DNA of 64,000 bases from a virus: IMG/VR virus record IMGVR_UViG_3300035664_000006, positions 31,884 to 95,883 of that record, one strand, 5' to 3'. Shown here piece by piece: positions 30,711 to 39,020 of the stretch. Both the position numbers and the translations under genes were made by a program. Under the pieces are notes generated by a model that was not told the origin of the DNA, made no database searches, and saw nothing but the letters and a program-made list of their open reading frames with translations. The number at the start of each line of letters is the position of its first letter. Positions within the stretch are counted from its first letter, which is position 1.

Positions 30711-32426
30711 TTAACTAATTGCTGTGTAGGTATAATGTAGATACCCAGCATCATTTGTAAGAAGGTTGGTATACGCAATGCTTAACGAATAGGGATCCTC
30801 ACCATTATCAAGTATCCCACCATTGATATCTAAGAAAGACACTTGGAAATCTAGTAATAGTGAGTTATCCATTGTGCCTGTACAGTTATATTCATCAGTT
30901 AATTGAATATGTTTAGCATCAATATCTACTACTATTGATAAAACCCCAGATCTAGTTTCGTTGTTTAAATTTTTATAATAATATTTGATATTATAGGTAA
31001 TAGAACCATCTGGCACCCCATCCACTGAACCTGCTAATGGTAATCTAAATAAAGCAGTACTATAAGTATTATATCCTAAAGAAACTCTGGTGGTTCCAAA
31101 TGAACTATATTCACAATGACCACTAACTTCTGGAATATATGCATAGGTAAGTGATGGATGTGATGATATTGCGGTGCGGTCTGATTTAATATTGTTAATA
31201 ACATTTCCGTAATATCTAGAATAAATTTGTGGGAATTCTTGATTATTTACATTCCCAAAATTGTTTCCTACATTGTATAATTCTATATTAGAAACATTAT
31301 TACCTGTACCTAAATCTATGAATATGGCATTTTGTTGCACACTATAGAACTTGTAATTATTGATTATAGTATCTCTTGAACCAAATTGTTGACCAATATT
31401 TACACCATCTGAATTAAAACCTAACACAAACCCTTGCTTTACATTAGTGACATATCCTTCATCAAACAAATTATTTATAATATCATTATCTGAATATACT
31501 CCGTAGTTGAAACCTGAAATATATATATTTTTAAAAATGTTACGTTCACATGTTACAAGTGAGGTAAAACCATATAATGCAATGCCTTTACTTAATTTGG
31601 TAATATCACCGACCCATCCTCCTTGTAGATTTAAATCTTCGAACGTACTATCCCTAACTGACTCTAATTGCAATGCAACTTGATCAATTGATGAAGTTAT
31701 AATTGATAATCCTTTAAATAATATGTATCGTGGTTGATTTGTATATTGGACATCGTTGGAATCGTTTGTAAAGTTACCATCTAGATTTGTATCTATTAAT
31801 CTACTACCCATTCCTGCTGGATTGCCAGGTGTAGATAAATCATTGACAAATCTAACTACTGGAGTGGCTGATGTATGACTGATTATAGTTTTACTAGAAC
31901 CTTCCCCTATGATCGTAGCGTAGCTTGGAATGAATAATGTCCCAGTAATTTTATATGTACCTGCTGGTATTTTTAATGTAATTCTTTTATATGAATTATT
32001 ATATGCTGTCCCTGCTGTATTCAAAAATAATTGATCAATTGCTCGTTGTAATGAGATAGTATCATCTACGATGCCGTCACCAATTACCCCAAAATCTTTT
32101 GTTGAAACATAATCATCTAAACGGTCTTGTACAGTACGATATACTGGATGATTAGAATCAATCCCAGTATGAATATTGGTATTATTGTCTTTATAAACTC
32201 GTTGGAAAATATTAAGAAGATCTGGATTGTTATCCAAATCTTTATATGTTAATAGTTTTGTATTACCAACTGATGGAGCTCCTTCAGAAACTGAACCATT
32301 TCCAATATATAACTCTTGACTATCAACACACCATGCTAATTCACCACTAGCTAATTGTGGAAGTCCTGTCCCTTCTAGTTTTTTACCACGTCTTTGTTGG
32401 ATTCTTGAGATTTGTACAACTGCCAT
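30711..32426 (-). CDS. Tail fibre/spike with pectate-lyase-like beta-helix
   Basis: 571 residues. The N-terminus ISRIQQRRGKKLEGTGLPQ, ASGELAWCVDSQELYIGNG is the attachment motif of T4-like marine phage fibres. From ~110 (VSTKDFGVIGDGIVDDT, LKIPAGTYKITGTLFIPS) it is a Pectate_lyase_3-type right-handed beta-helix to about 420, then a beta-rich C-terminus. It probably binds or degrades surface sugars. AGAGG and a late promoter precede it. Confidence 0.82.
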   Translation of the reverse strand: MAVVQISRIQQRRGKKLEGTGLPQLASGELAWCVDSQELYIGNGSVSEGAPSVGNTKLLTYKDLDNNPDLLNIFQRVYKDNNTNIHTGIDSNHPVYRTVQDRLDDYVSTKDFGVIGDGIVDDTISLQRAIDQLFLNTAGTAYNNSYKRITLKIPAGTYKITGTLFIPSYATIIGEGSSKTIISHTSATPVVRFVNDLSTPGNPAGMGSRLIDTNLDGNFTNDSNDVQYTNQPRYILFKGLSIITSSIDQVALQLESVRDSTFEDLNLQGGWVGDITKLSKGIALYGFTSLVTCERNIFKNIYISGFNYGVYSDNDIINNLFDEGYVTNVKQGFVLGFNSDGVNIGQQFGSRDTIINNYKFYSVQQNAIFIDLGTGNNVSNIELYNVGNNFGNVNNQEFPQIYSRYYGNVINNIKSDRTAISSHPSLTYAYIPEVSGHCEYSSFGTTRVSLGYNTYSTALFRLPLAGSVDGVPDGSITYNIKYYYKNLNNETRSGVLSIVVDIDAKHIQLTDEYNCTGTMDNSLLLDFQVSFLDINGGILDNGEDPYSLSIAYTNLLTNDAGYLHYTYTAIS

Positions 32427-32444
32427 AAAATATCCTCTTTGATA

Positions 32445-32452
32445 TATTTATA
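32445..32452 (-). promoter_or_regulatory. T4-type late promoter
   Basis: A perfect TATAAATA, 18 nt upstream of the fibre start, with AGAGG between. Confidence 0.7.
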
Positions 32453-32470
32453 ACATTTTGAACATAAAAA

Positions 32471-32490
32471 AGCCCTAGAAGACTAGGGCT
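32471..32490 (-). terminator. Intrinsic terminator
   Basis: AGCCCTAG/CTAGGGCT stem followed by six T on the minus strand, after the 32501 gene. Confidence 0.85.
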
Positions 32491-32500
32491 ATGTGAAAAA

Positions 32501-33061
32501 TTAAGCTACTGTGAAAGAAGTTGCATCAGTTACGGTTGTTCCAGATAAATCGAACCCGATGGTAAATTCACCACCTGTGACTGATGTACTTGCTGCTTGA
32601 TTAAGTGTTAAACTAGTCCCAGCTGATACTGATGAAACAGTAGTTCCTGGTAATATACCAGGCCCAGTTACTGTTGCCCCAACCATTGTTGCTAGTGCTG
32701 AAGATGTTGCTAACGTAACAGTTCCATTAGTAGTACCGGTAATCGTTCTAACACCAGACACTCTGCGAATACGAGTTCTTAGTTCAGCTGCATCATTAAT
32801 TGCTTTATCCATTACCACATGGATTTTACCTGAATTATCAGCTGGTGACCAGTATGCTAGTGGACTGATTTCTTTGACGATTGCTTCTAATACGCCATCT
32901 GCCAATTGAGTTGATGAATCAATATAACTATCTTCATTTTGTAAATCAATTGCAGTTCCACCTGCAATTTTTACTGTAATTAAATATAAATTAGAATTTA
33001 CATTGTATAATGTTCCAACTTTTGTAGCTGAACCATTAATTCTTGATACCATTAAAGTCAT
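32501..33061 (-). CDS. Structural protein with Ig-like repeat region
   Basis: 186 residues. The first half (SRINGSATKVGTLYNVNSN, AAELRTRIRRVSG) looks like a capsid-associated protein; the second (~105-186) is a Thr/Ser/Gly-rich beta segment with GTTNGTVTLATSSALATM and GGEFTIGF. Probably a head decoration or fibre component; exact role unknown. It has its own late promoter. Confidence 0.6.
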   Translation of the reverse strand: MTLMVSRINGSATKVGTLYNVNSNLYLITVKIAGGTAIDLQNEDSYIDSSTQLADGVLEAIVKEISPLAYWSPADNSGKIHVVMDKAINDAAELRTRIRRVSGVRTITGTTNGTVTLATSSALATMVGATVTGPGILPGTTVSSVSAGTSLTLNQAASTSVTGGEFTIGFDLSGTTVTDATSFTVA

Positions 33062-33082
33062 TTTAAAAATCTCCGTTTTAAG

Positions 33083-33090
33083 TATTTATC
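33083..33090 (-). promoter_or_regulatory. T4-type late promoter
   Basis: GATAAATA at the stop of the nuclease gene, 22 nt before the ATG at 33061, with ACGGAG between. Confidence 0.6.
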
Positions 33091-33805
33091 AGTTATTCTT
33101 GTAATATAATTCCACACGATCCCACCATTTATTCTCCCAATGACTAAAATTTTCTGGTTTTAGAATAAATTCTTGATATTGTGGAATACCCCATATACCA
33201 GGGGATGTTTCCGGTGGTTTTACACACATTAAAATTACACCTTTCCGTACATTGGTACCATGTACCTTATTATGGGCTAGTGCATATGCAGTTAATTGAA
33301 GATAATAATCCTCAATCCATTCTTCTTTTTTAGGTTTATTGGATTGTTTATAGTCAAATATTGCTTCATCATTTGTATGAATACCCAATGCATCAGCAGT
33401 TCCTGCATATAGCCCTGGATAATATAATCCAACCTCAGACCCCCATATTTCATTTATATTTAAAAATCCATTAGATATAATAGTATCAGCCATTAGATGG
33501 CTTTGTTTACTATATGGATTTGTACCAGCTGGAGTCAATTGGCCATTTGCAATAAAGTCTTCTAAAAACTTATGCATTCGTGTTCCACGGCCAGCAGCTT
33601 CAGTTGTTATTTCTTGTGCTTTTGTTTCGCCGACCGACTTCCTCCATTTCATAATGGATTCCATCTTTTCTTTTGATTTTGTCTTGTCAAGAATTGTTGT
33701 TACTGAGGGAACCTTAGAACCATCTGGGCAAAGATATAATCGTTTGCCCTGTTCTTCGTTTCTATTGATTGGTGTGTAATTATAGCGTTCTGTTAGTAAA
33801 GTCAT
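33089..33805 (-). CDS. PD-(D/E)XK nuclease (Cas4/RecB-like)
   Basis: 238 residues. Motifs: GRGTRMHKFLED (His-containing helix), YPGLYAGTADALGIH (first Asp), EAIFDYKQSNKP (D-x-K, with Asp in the Glu position) and YYLQLTAYALAH (QxxxY). This set marks Cas4/RecB-family exonucleases found in T4-like phages, presumably for recombination or DNA processing. The four-cysteine cluster of Cas4 is not seen. Confidence 0.82.
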   Translation of the reverse strand: MTLLTERYNYTPINRNEEQGKRLYLCPDGSKVPSVTTILDKTKSKEKMESIMKWRKSVGETKAQEITTEAAGRGTRMHKFLEDFIANGQLTPAGTNPYSKQSHLMADTIISNGFLNINEIWGSEVGLYYPGLYAGTADALGIHTNDEAIFDYKQSNKPKKEEWIEDYYLQLTAYALAHNKVHGTNVRKGVILMCVKPPETSPGIWGIPQYQEFILKPENFSHWENKWWDRVELYYKNN

Positions 33806-33810
33806 AAGGT

Positions 33811-33839
33811 ATTATATAACATTTACTAACAGAGGTCAA
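33811..33839 (-). promoter_or_regulatory. Sigma-70 promoter
   Basis: TTGACC (33839-33834), a 17-nt spacer and TATAAT (33816-33811), upstream of the nuclease gene. Confidence 0.7.
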
Positions 33840-33842
33840 TTA

Positions 33843-34211
33843 CTATTTTGATTTTAAAGCATGTTTAGCCATACTAGATACTTGTGAATGTGTTGGGTCT
33901 ACTTCTTGATTGTTAACCATATCAGGTTGTTGACTATCAGGCACTAATCTAATACCATTATCATCAAAACTATCTCTATTACCATTTACAATGTTGTGTA
34001 ATGGACCACTTGGATCTTCTGAATCGTATCGTAAAGCAAATGAATTGTAATCTATACTTGGACCACCAAAGTTTGATAATGCTGTATTAATAGTATCCCA
34101 ATCTACTGGTGTTTCTTGTTTCTCCGGATGGAAATTTAAATCCGCTTGCAGTAATTTTAAAACTTTAACAAGCGGATCATCTGCTTCAGCAGCTTCAATT
34201 ACTTTTTTTTT
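33843..34211 (-). other. -1 frameshift extension of the 34199 gene
   Basis: No gene in the usual sense lies here, but a 118-codon open frame with no start codon continues directly from the A9 run at 34211-34203. It reads VIEAAEADDPLVKVLKLLQ at its start and ends SSMAKHALKSK. A -1 slip on AAAAAAAAAG (compare the A-AAA-AAG slippery type) would fuse it to the upstream protein. Coding-like composition supports translation; a homopolymer sequencing error would give the same picture. Confidence 0.6.
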
Positions 34212-35146
34212 GAGCTTAAAAGCATTCCTAGTCTACGACTATAATCAATACTTTCGCGTTTCATTCTACCAGCTTCTGTGGCTGGGGGCATTTCACCACC
34301 TTCTTCACCACCAATATCTCCACCTAATTCTGGAGTACCGGTTTCACCACCCATTGGAGAACCACCCATTGGAGAACCACCCATTGGAGCACCCATTGTT
34401 TCACCTTGCTCACCTGACACAATCGCCAAACCATTTGAAAGACCTTCACGACCAGCAACCAATGCTGTGTAGATCCCTTCTAATGCTTGGGATACAACTT
34501 GATTAAATTGCCCTGATACCTCACTACCTTGTTCTGCTCTGATTGAGTCTAACAATTCTAATAATTGATCTGCTTTCATCGCTGCAGTATCTTCAATCCA
34601 GTTAGTGATCTTACCAACCATATCTTTTGTAGCTAAGATATTTTCTGCTTTTTGTTCTTCACCTTCTAATAGCATCCAACTTGCCTGTGATTCAGACAAA
34701 TCGTATCTTAATGTCAATTCAGCAGCTAATTCTTGTCTATCAGATTCACCCAATTGAATTCGTTTAATTGCATTTTTAATCCAACTTTCTGGTACTGACA
34801 TTTTTTCTGCGCGGTGACGAATTGCCGATACCATGGCCTCATTGCTTATTTGCTTACGAGGTTTTTCAGAATTTTCTGCCAATTCAGCAGCTTCTTCTCT
34901 TTCGAAGATTGCTTGATTAACTACGTCTAATAAAGCACGAGTTTTTTGATATTTTGAATTTTCTAAAATATTATCATAACTTTCGTTCATTTCTAGTTGG
35001 CTTAATTCAGTGCGTAATTTATTACGTACATCTTCTAGTTGAACGTCTGAAAACTGTTCTAATTTTAATTTGTAACCGAAAGTCTTAGCCATGCTTTCGT
35101 TTAGTTTTTTACTTGTTACTTTTTGTGATAAATCTTTAATTTGCAT
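34199..35146 (-). CDS. Virion structural or core protein, T4-like
   Basis: 315 residues. Starts MQIKDLSQKVTSKKLNESM, is strongly helical and charged, and carries a Gly/Met/Pro tandem (GGSPMGGSPMGGETG) at ~265-285. It ends RLGMLLSSKKK at an A9 run. A scaffold, core or internal head protein is plausible from context; I cannot prove it. TTAGTGTTCC-side ribosome site AAGGA precedes it, with a TATAAATA late promoter upstream. See the frameshift extension. Confidence 0.65.
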   Translation of the reverse strand: MQIKDLSQKVTSKKLNESMAKTFGYKLKLEQFSDVQLEDVRNKLRTELSQLEMNESYDNILENSKYQKTRALLDVVNQAIFEREEAAELAENSEKPRKQISNEAMVSAIRHRAEKMSVPESWIKNAIKRIQLGESDRQELAAELTLRYDLSESQASWMLLEGEEQKAENILATKDMVGKITNWIEDTAAMKADQLLELLDSIRAEQGSEVSGQFNQVVSQALEGIYTALVAGREGLSNGLAIVSGEQGETMGAPMGGSPMGGSPMGGETGTPELGGDIGGEEGGEMPPATEAGRMKRESIDYSRRLGMLLSSKKK

Positions 35147-35178
35147 GTTAGTGTTCCTTATAACATTTCTCTATCATG

Positions 35179-35186
35179 TATTTATA
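35179..35186 (-). promoter_or_regulatory. T4-type late promoter
   Basis: A perfect TATAAATA, 33 nt before the ATG at 35146. Confidence 0.7.
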
Positions 35187-35616
35187 CAAAAGTATGTTTA
35201 AACATTCTAGAAATAATTTTTTTATAGTATTCAGATTGGTTGGTACTTTCCTCCAATTTTGTTAATACTATGAGGTATTTTTCATCTGGTAATTTATCAA
35301 TCATGTTTTTAAATATTAAAGTATCACTATAATTAAACCAATAGCTATTATCTAATTCTTTTATTTCATGGCATCTATTATATTGCCTATGGTTATAAAA
35401 TTTAGCGGCCATTAACGCACAACTTTTCAAATAGTATTGATTGATCAAATCTTTATTTAAAATGTTAAAAACACCCCAATTACCATTAGGCAATTTTTTA
35501 ACTAAAAAATCTTTATAACCAAGTGCCCCATTAGGTAGAATTTTTATTGGTAAATTTGCTTGAAGTTCTTGGTCAAAATAATTTGCTAATTCTTTAATTA
35601 CTGTCTTTGTTTTCAT
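35182..35616 (-). CDS. Conserved structural-region protein, 144 aa
   Basis: Starts MKTKTVIKELANYFDQELQ; LPNGALGYKDFLVKKLPNGNW in the middle. Aromatic and basic, mixed alpha/beta. Overlaps the upstream 35594 gene by 23 nt. I recall similar proteins in T4-like marine phages; role unknown. Confidence 0.6.
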   Translation of the reverse strand: MKTKTVIKELANYFDQELQANLPIKILPNGALGYKDFLVKKLPNGNWGVFNILNKDLINQYYLKSCALMAAKFYNHRQYNRCHEIKELDNSYWFNYSDTLIFKNMIDKLPDEKYLIVLTKLEESTNQSEYYKKIISRMFKHTFV

Positions 35617-35806
35617 TAGCCACCACCGATGGGTTGTTAAATCCTATCTTAGAAACCAGATTCTTACGAATCATCGATTGAATTCTAAATTGTTCATGTT
35701 CACTAAGACTACTTAATTTTACTGGTGATTGTAATTTTTCTAATAACTTGGACTCCTCATTAGTCATCCAAATTTCCATAGTAGTAAATAATTCTTTTAG
35801 TTTCAT
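35594..35806 (-). CDS. Small protein, 70 aa
   Basis: Starts MKLKELFTTMEIWMTNEESK, fully helical. Overlaps both neighbours (4 nt with 35803, 23 nt with 35182), so it is part of a coupled cluster. Function unknown. Confidence 0.6.
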   Translation of the reverse strand: MKLKELFTTMEIWMTNEESKLLEKLQSPVKLSSLSEHEQFRIQSMIRKNLVSKIGFNNPSVVANENKDSN

Positions 35807-36294
35807 CTTAGGTTAGCTATTGTAAGCCATCTATTCAATTCATCATTTTCAGGTAATACATCACGGGAATTGCCTCCGGTTGAACTTATATTACTACCTC
35901 TGGCTGCTCGTTCGTATGCTCTATCAACTATTTTATTGATTAAGTTATCTGTTCGATCTCCACCAACATCATTATTTCCATTGTCAACTAGGTCTGCTTG
36001 TTCTTCTTCACTGGTTTCACCCATTGTAGTAGATAATTGTGAAGATAAATCAGATGGTAATTCAACTTCTGCACCAACCTTTGGTCCAACTTGTTGTTGA
36101 TCAGTTGAAGAAGTTTGAGTCATTGCATTTGGGTCTAATGAAAGCTTGTTAGGATCATTCGGGTCCATTTGATGAATCGCTGTCATTTTTTCTGGAGGAA
36201 GTGTTAATTTAACACCATCTTGGGCGGTTAGTTCAATTCCTTGAGGACTTGATTGTGTTACCTTGTAATTTTCCATTATTTCTTTAATTTTCAT
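35803..36294 (-). CDS. Acidic structural-region protein, 163 aa
   Basis: Starts MKIKEIMENYKVTQSSPQGI, a typical N-terminus in this phage. A small beta domain (~10-40) with LTLPPEKMTAIH precedes a low-complexity acidic middle and a helical C-terminus NELNRWLTIANL-like. Likely head-associated; not proven. Confidence 0.6.
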   Translation of the reverse strand: MKIKEIMENYKVTQSSPQGIELTAQDGVKLTLPPEKMTAIHQMDPNDPNKLSLDPNAMTQTSSTDQQQVGPKVGAEVELPSDLSSQLSTTMGETSEEEQADLVDNGNNDVGGDRTDNLINKIVDRAYERAARGSNISSTGGNSRDVLPENDELNRWLTIANLR

Positions 36295-36305
36295 TCTTGT
36301 TCCTA

Positions 36306-36545
36306 TTAGAATTTCATAATGATAGTAACAATAGTTGAAAGCATACCAGCTACAATAGTTGCAGTAGCACCAATAATAACTTTACTCATACTTGCTTTAC
36401 TTTCTTCAATTTTTCCAGAAAGTGTTTCTACCTTTGTTTCAATTGTATGTAATCTGGTTTCTAGATTTTGGTATCTCAATGCACATAACTCTACGTGACT
36501 TTCTAGGTTTTCTTTTTCAATATCGGTTGGTTTCAACGTTGTCAT
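36306..36545 (-). CDS. Coiled coil plus membrane anchor, 79 aa
   Basis: Residues ~10-50 form a coiled coil (LETRLHTIETKVETLSGKI), and ~55-78 is a C-terminal membrane segment (VIIGATATIVAGMLSTIVTI). This resembles XhlA-like small membrane proteins of phages linked with lysis. CTGGAG precedes the ATG and AATAAATA (36584-36591) lies upstream. Confidence 0.65.
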   Translation of the reverse strand: MTTLKPTDIEKENLESHVELCALRYQNLETRLHTIETKVETLSGKIEESKASMSKVIIGATATIVAGMLSTIVTIIMKF

Positions 36546-36583
36546 TATTATCTCCAGGTATCCTGTTCAAGGGGTGTATGTTA

Positions 36584-36591
36584 TATTTATT
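36584..36591 (-). promoter_or_regulatory. T4-type late promoter variant
   Basis: AATAAATA, ~38 nt upstream of the 36545 start. Confidence 0.45.
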
Positions 36592-36991
36592 GCTTTTTAT
36601 GGAAAACAATATTCTTATTTTTACCTTCTGTAACAAATACCGCGAAATTTTGCTCTAATAATTCATCAAGACCATCAATATATGGTACTAACTCGAAATC
36701 TTCTTTTAAGAACCCAACCGGATCGTTATCATTAAAGTATACATCTTCCCTTTCAGTTCCAAAATCAAATCGCCATACTCTAATTATCTCATTGGTATCA
36801 AATCCTATCAGACTACCTTTTACTTCAGTCATAATAGGATTTTCAAAATATGATAAATTAGCTCTTATACCTAATGATTGCAGAACGGTATTGAAATTCT
36901 GTTCTTTCCATCGAGCAGCTTCTTTTCCTAATTCAGCTCTATATTGTCCGGTATGTGTAATATCTACGAGTGTATATAATTTATAATTCAT
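36587..36991 (-). CDS. Conserved T4-like phage protein, ~134 aa
   Basis: Starts MNYKLYTLVDITHTGQYR; later FNTVLQSLGIRANLSYFE, IRVWRFDFGTEREDV and DFELVPYIDGL. I recognise this as a conserved virion-region protein of marine T4-like phages without known role. The ATG at 36991 is preceded by ATTAAATA-CGTT, a weak late-promoter-like match giving an almost leaderless mRNA; an ATG at 37009 is the alternative. Confidence 0.68.
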   Translation of the reverse strand: MNYKLYTLVDITHTGQYRAELGKEAARWKEQNFNTVLQSLGIRANLSYFENPIMTEVKGSLIGFDTNEIIRVWRFDFGTEREDVYFNDNDPVGFLKEDFELVPYIDGLDELLEQNFAVFVTEGKNKNIVFHKKQ

Positions 36992-37013
36992 AACGTATTT
37001 AATAGACATAAAA

Positions 37014-37043
37014 AAAAGGAGTTACATTTCTGTAACTCCTTTT
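37014..37043 (-). terminator. Intrinsic terminator
   Basis: AAAAGGAGTTACA/TGTAACTCCTTTT, a long perfect stem with T-runs on both sides, just after the 37067 gene. Confidence 0.88.
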
Positions 37044-37066
37044 AATTACTTAATGGTAATTAGTAA

Positions 37067-37591
37067 TTAAACTAATGAACCAATTGACGCACCAACGAAG
37101 TTTTTTGCACCAGCTGCAACATCAATTGCAGTTACTGCAATAGTACCATTGTAAACGAAACCAGCACTACCAACAGGAGTTTTGTTTCCTAAACGACCTG
37201 ATAATGCATCAGTAATAGCTGATTCTAAATCGGTCCAAGTTTTGTCTTGAACATTTGCGTTTGAACCAGTACCGCTATCATTGGCAGTGTCATACGCGAT
37301 AACTGCAACGAAATCAGTAGCAGTTGGTTGACCGATTGCATAAATTTCTGCAACTGTTTGGATTGCACGAACTGCAGCTGAATAGTAGCTATCGCTATCA
37401 GTATATGCACCAGTATATGCACCCGATGTTGCACCAGTAACAACATATGCTTGTTTTGTTAAGTCGATATCGCTATCGCCGCCTGTACCAGCGTTGATGT
37501 TGATAATACGTAATTGACGTGTGCCAAAGTTTGTGCTTGGGCTAGTTTTTAAATAGTTAGTGGTAACTGTAGTACCGATTAATGATGGCAT
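37067..37591 (-). CDS. Structural protein, 174 aa
   Basis: Starts MPSLIGTTVTTNYLKTSPS; Ala/Thr/Gly-rich, with SYYSAAVRAIQTVAEIYAIG and TWTDLESAITDALSGRLG. It has its own terminator and AGGAG site, as expected for a highly expressed virion protein. Likely a head or tail component; I cannot be more exact. Confidence 0.62.
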   Translation of the reverse strand: MPSLIGTTVTTNYLKTSPSTNFGTRQLRIININAGTGGDSDIDLTKQAYVVTGATSGAYTGAYTDSDSYYSAAVRAIQTVAEIYAIGQPTATDFVAVIAYDTANDSGTGSNANVQDKTWTDLESAITDALSGRLGNKTPVGSAGFVYNGTIAVTAIDVAAGAKNFVGASIGSLV

Positions 37592-37672
37592 AATATTTTC
37601 TCCTATATGCTTTTCAACTCACTACTCTGTGAGCTTGTAATATTATTTAGTGTTTTTTTAGAAAATGGCTTG

Positions 37673-37933
37673 TTAAGTCTTGTTTTCTTTACTTTCTTGA
37701 ATTTTCTTAATACCTCGTTTGAATTTAGAACCATCTCCAGCTTTAATGCTATTGATAAATCGTCTTTCTAATTCACCTGCAGTTTCTTCATCGTATATTT
37801 CTCTGATGGATTCCAATAAATTAATTGCACTTTGAATGATGTTAGAACCACGACTTTCGATAATTAAATCGCTATCCCGGTTCATCCCAATGTTGCTTAA
37901 TTCTTGTAAAATGCTTCTAGTACTCTTACGCAT
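37673..37933 (-). CDS. Small helical virion-region protein, 86 aa
   Basis: From the ATG at 37933 (GGGAATA upstream): MRKSTRSILQELSNIGM..., helical and charged, ending KKIQESKENKT. A perfect late promoter TATAAATA (37953-37960) lies 19 nt upstream, which supports this start over the upstream ATG at 38032. Function unknown. Confidence 0.65.
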   Translation of the reverse strand: MRKSTRSILQELSNIGMNRDSDLIIESRGSNIIQSAINLLESIREIYDEETAGELERRFINSIKAGDGSKFKRGIKKIQESKENKT

Positions 37934-37952
37934 AGTATTATTCCCTATACTG

Positions 37953-37960
37953 TATTTATA
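37953..37960 (-). promoter_or_regulatory. T4-type late promoter
   Basis: TATAAATA with normal spacing before the 37933 start and its GGGA ribosome site. Confidence 0.72.
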
Positions 37961-37978
37961 GTAATATGAAAAATGTGC

Positions 37979-38006
37979 TTGATTTTTAAAGTTTCTATGG
38001 TATAAT
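37979..38006 (+). promoter_or_regulatory. Sigma-70 promoter
   Basis: TTGATT, a 16-nt spacer and TATAAT (38001-38006), upstream of the 38044 gene. Confidence 0.65.
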
Positions 38007-38043
38007 TTACTTTCACAACAACAGACATACACAGGAGAATATT

Positions 38044-38277
38044 ATGTCAACACAACAAAGGGAAGTACTTAAAACTCAACCACAAGGTAAAACAGGCTAT
38101 GACATCAGATCTGATATCTTAATGATGGCTAAAGATCTAGCAATAAAAGAATTTGAGTCGGAATTTGAATACTGGAAGATTTTAAACCAAGGTATAGAAA
38201 GCAAACCAGAATTCCCATCAATTGATAAAGTTCTTGAGATTGCTAATAGAATGAATGATTTTGTTGGTAAGAAGTAA
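38044..38277 (+). CDS. Conserved T4-like early protein, 77 aa
   Basis: Starts MSTQQREVLKTQPQGKTGYD and contains RSDILMMAKDLAIKEF, then SIDKVLEIANRMNDFVG. The pattern is conserved in marine T4-like phages; role unknown. AGGAG precedes it and it is the only plus-strand gene of its neighbourhood, with its own promoter and terminator. Confidence 0.72.
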   Translation: MSTQQREVLKTQPQGKTGYDIRSDILMMAKDLAIKEFESEFEYWKILNQGIESKPEFPSIDKVLEIANRMNDFVGKK

Positions 38278-38281
38278 CTAA

Positions 38282-38301
38282 AAAGGCCCTTCGGGGCCTT
38301 T
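38282..38301 (+). terminator. Intrinsic terminator
   Basis: AAAGGCCC-TTCG-GGGCCTTT followed by TCTTTT. Confidence 0.9.
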
Positions 38302-38304
38302 CTT

Positions 38305-38962
38305 TTATGATTTACGTTGAATTGCTCTAGCTTTTTTTGTGGATTCAGATAATTTTTGCCTCGTTTCTTCAGACATTGGTGGCCTGTTCTTAGCAGCATT
38401 GCTCATTTTTATACGAGTTTCGTCTGATATGCCTTTAACACCTTTGTTCCAAGGTTCTCTTCCTATATTACTTTTTGACAAATTTGAAATATTATTTGCA
38501 ACTCGTGGATCCGATTTGGTCAATCCTTTATTCCAAGGTGTTTGAACTCCTTTTAATCCTTTATTCCAAGGTGGAATTCCTTTAGAGGAAATACTCTTTT
38601 TTTGTATTGCTTCTGCTGATATTTTTTTGCCTTTATGAGCCATACCAATTTTTTTTCCTAGTTTCTTCTGATAAATTTGCAGTCCCATCTCCCCCATCTG
38701 TTTTATTAAGTAGAATACCGGTTCCAATATCTTTTCGTCCATACCATCTAATTAAACGGCGTTCTAATGCGAATGCTCCGAGTTCTGTTAAATTTGATTC
38801 ACATATAATAATATAAGAATGATCTGATGGAACTGGAATGCGGGTAGCATGTTTATTCCATGCTCGATTGCCTTTACCTTTTCCGATATAATACGGGGTT
38901 CCTGCAGATGCAGTTGATGATGAAATTTTACGCATATACGCATAAACATAATAAATACACAT
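38305..38962 (-). pseudogene. GIY-YIG/NUMOD3 endonuclease, frameshifted at an A8 run
   Basis: The N-terminal frame (38962 to 38633) holds a GIY-YIG core: [42 protein letters not shown]. It ends out of frame after LSEETRKK. The C-terminal frame (to 38305) continues [15 protein letters not shown] with NUMOD3-like repeats (PPWNKGLKG, TPWNKGLTKS, EPWNKGVKG). Removing one A from the run of eight at 38649-38656 restores [11 protein letters not shown]. It is either inactivated, frameshifted in translation, or a homopolymer error. Confidence 0.8.
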
Positions 38963-38987
38963 GTTGATACTCCTTTACAGTATTAAA

Positions 38988-39017
38988 GTAGTTGGGAACT
39001 CCAATTCCGCGAACTAC
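38988..39017 (-). promoter_or_regulatory. Endonuclease leader hairpin (copy 6)
   Basis: GTAGTT/AACTAC with inner GGAA/TTCC, then AAGGAGTATCAAC and the ATG at 38962. The late-promoter part upstream is degenerate (GAATAATA). Confidence 0.65.
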
Positions 39018-39020
39018 ATA

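Noticed and set aside
34341-34400. Short GGA/CCC tandem as a CRISPR or regulatory repeat
   Set aside because: It encodes GGSPMGG repeats inside a structural protein; no spacers and no other repeats. No CRISPR array was seen anywhere in the window.
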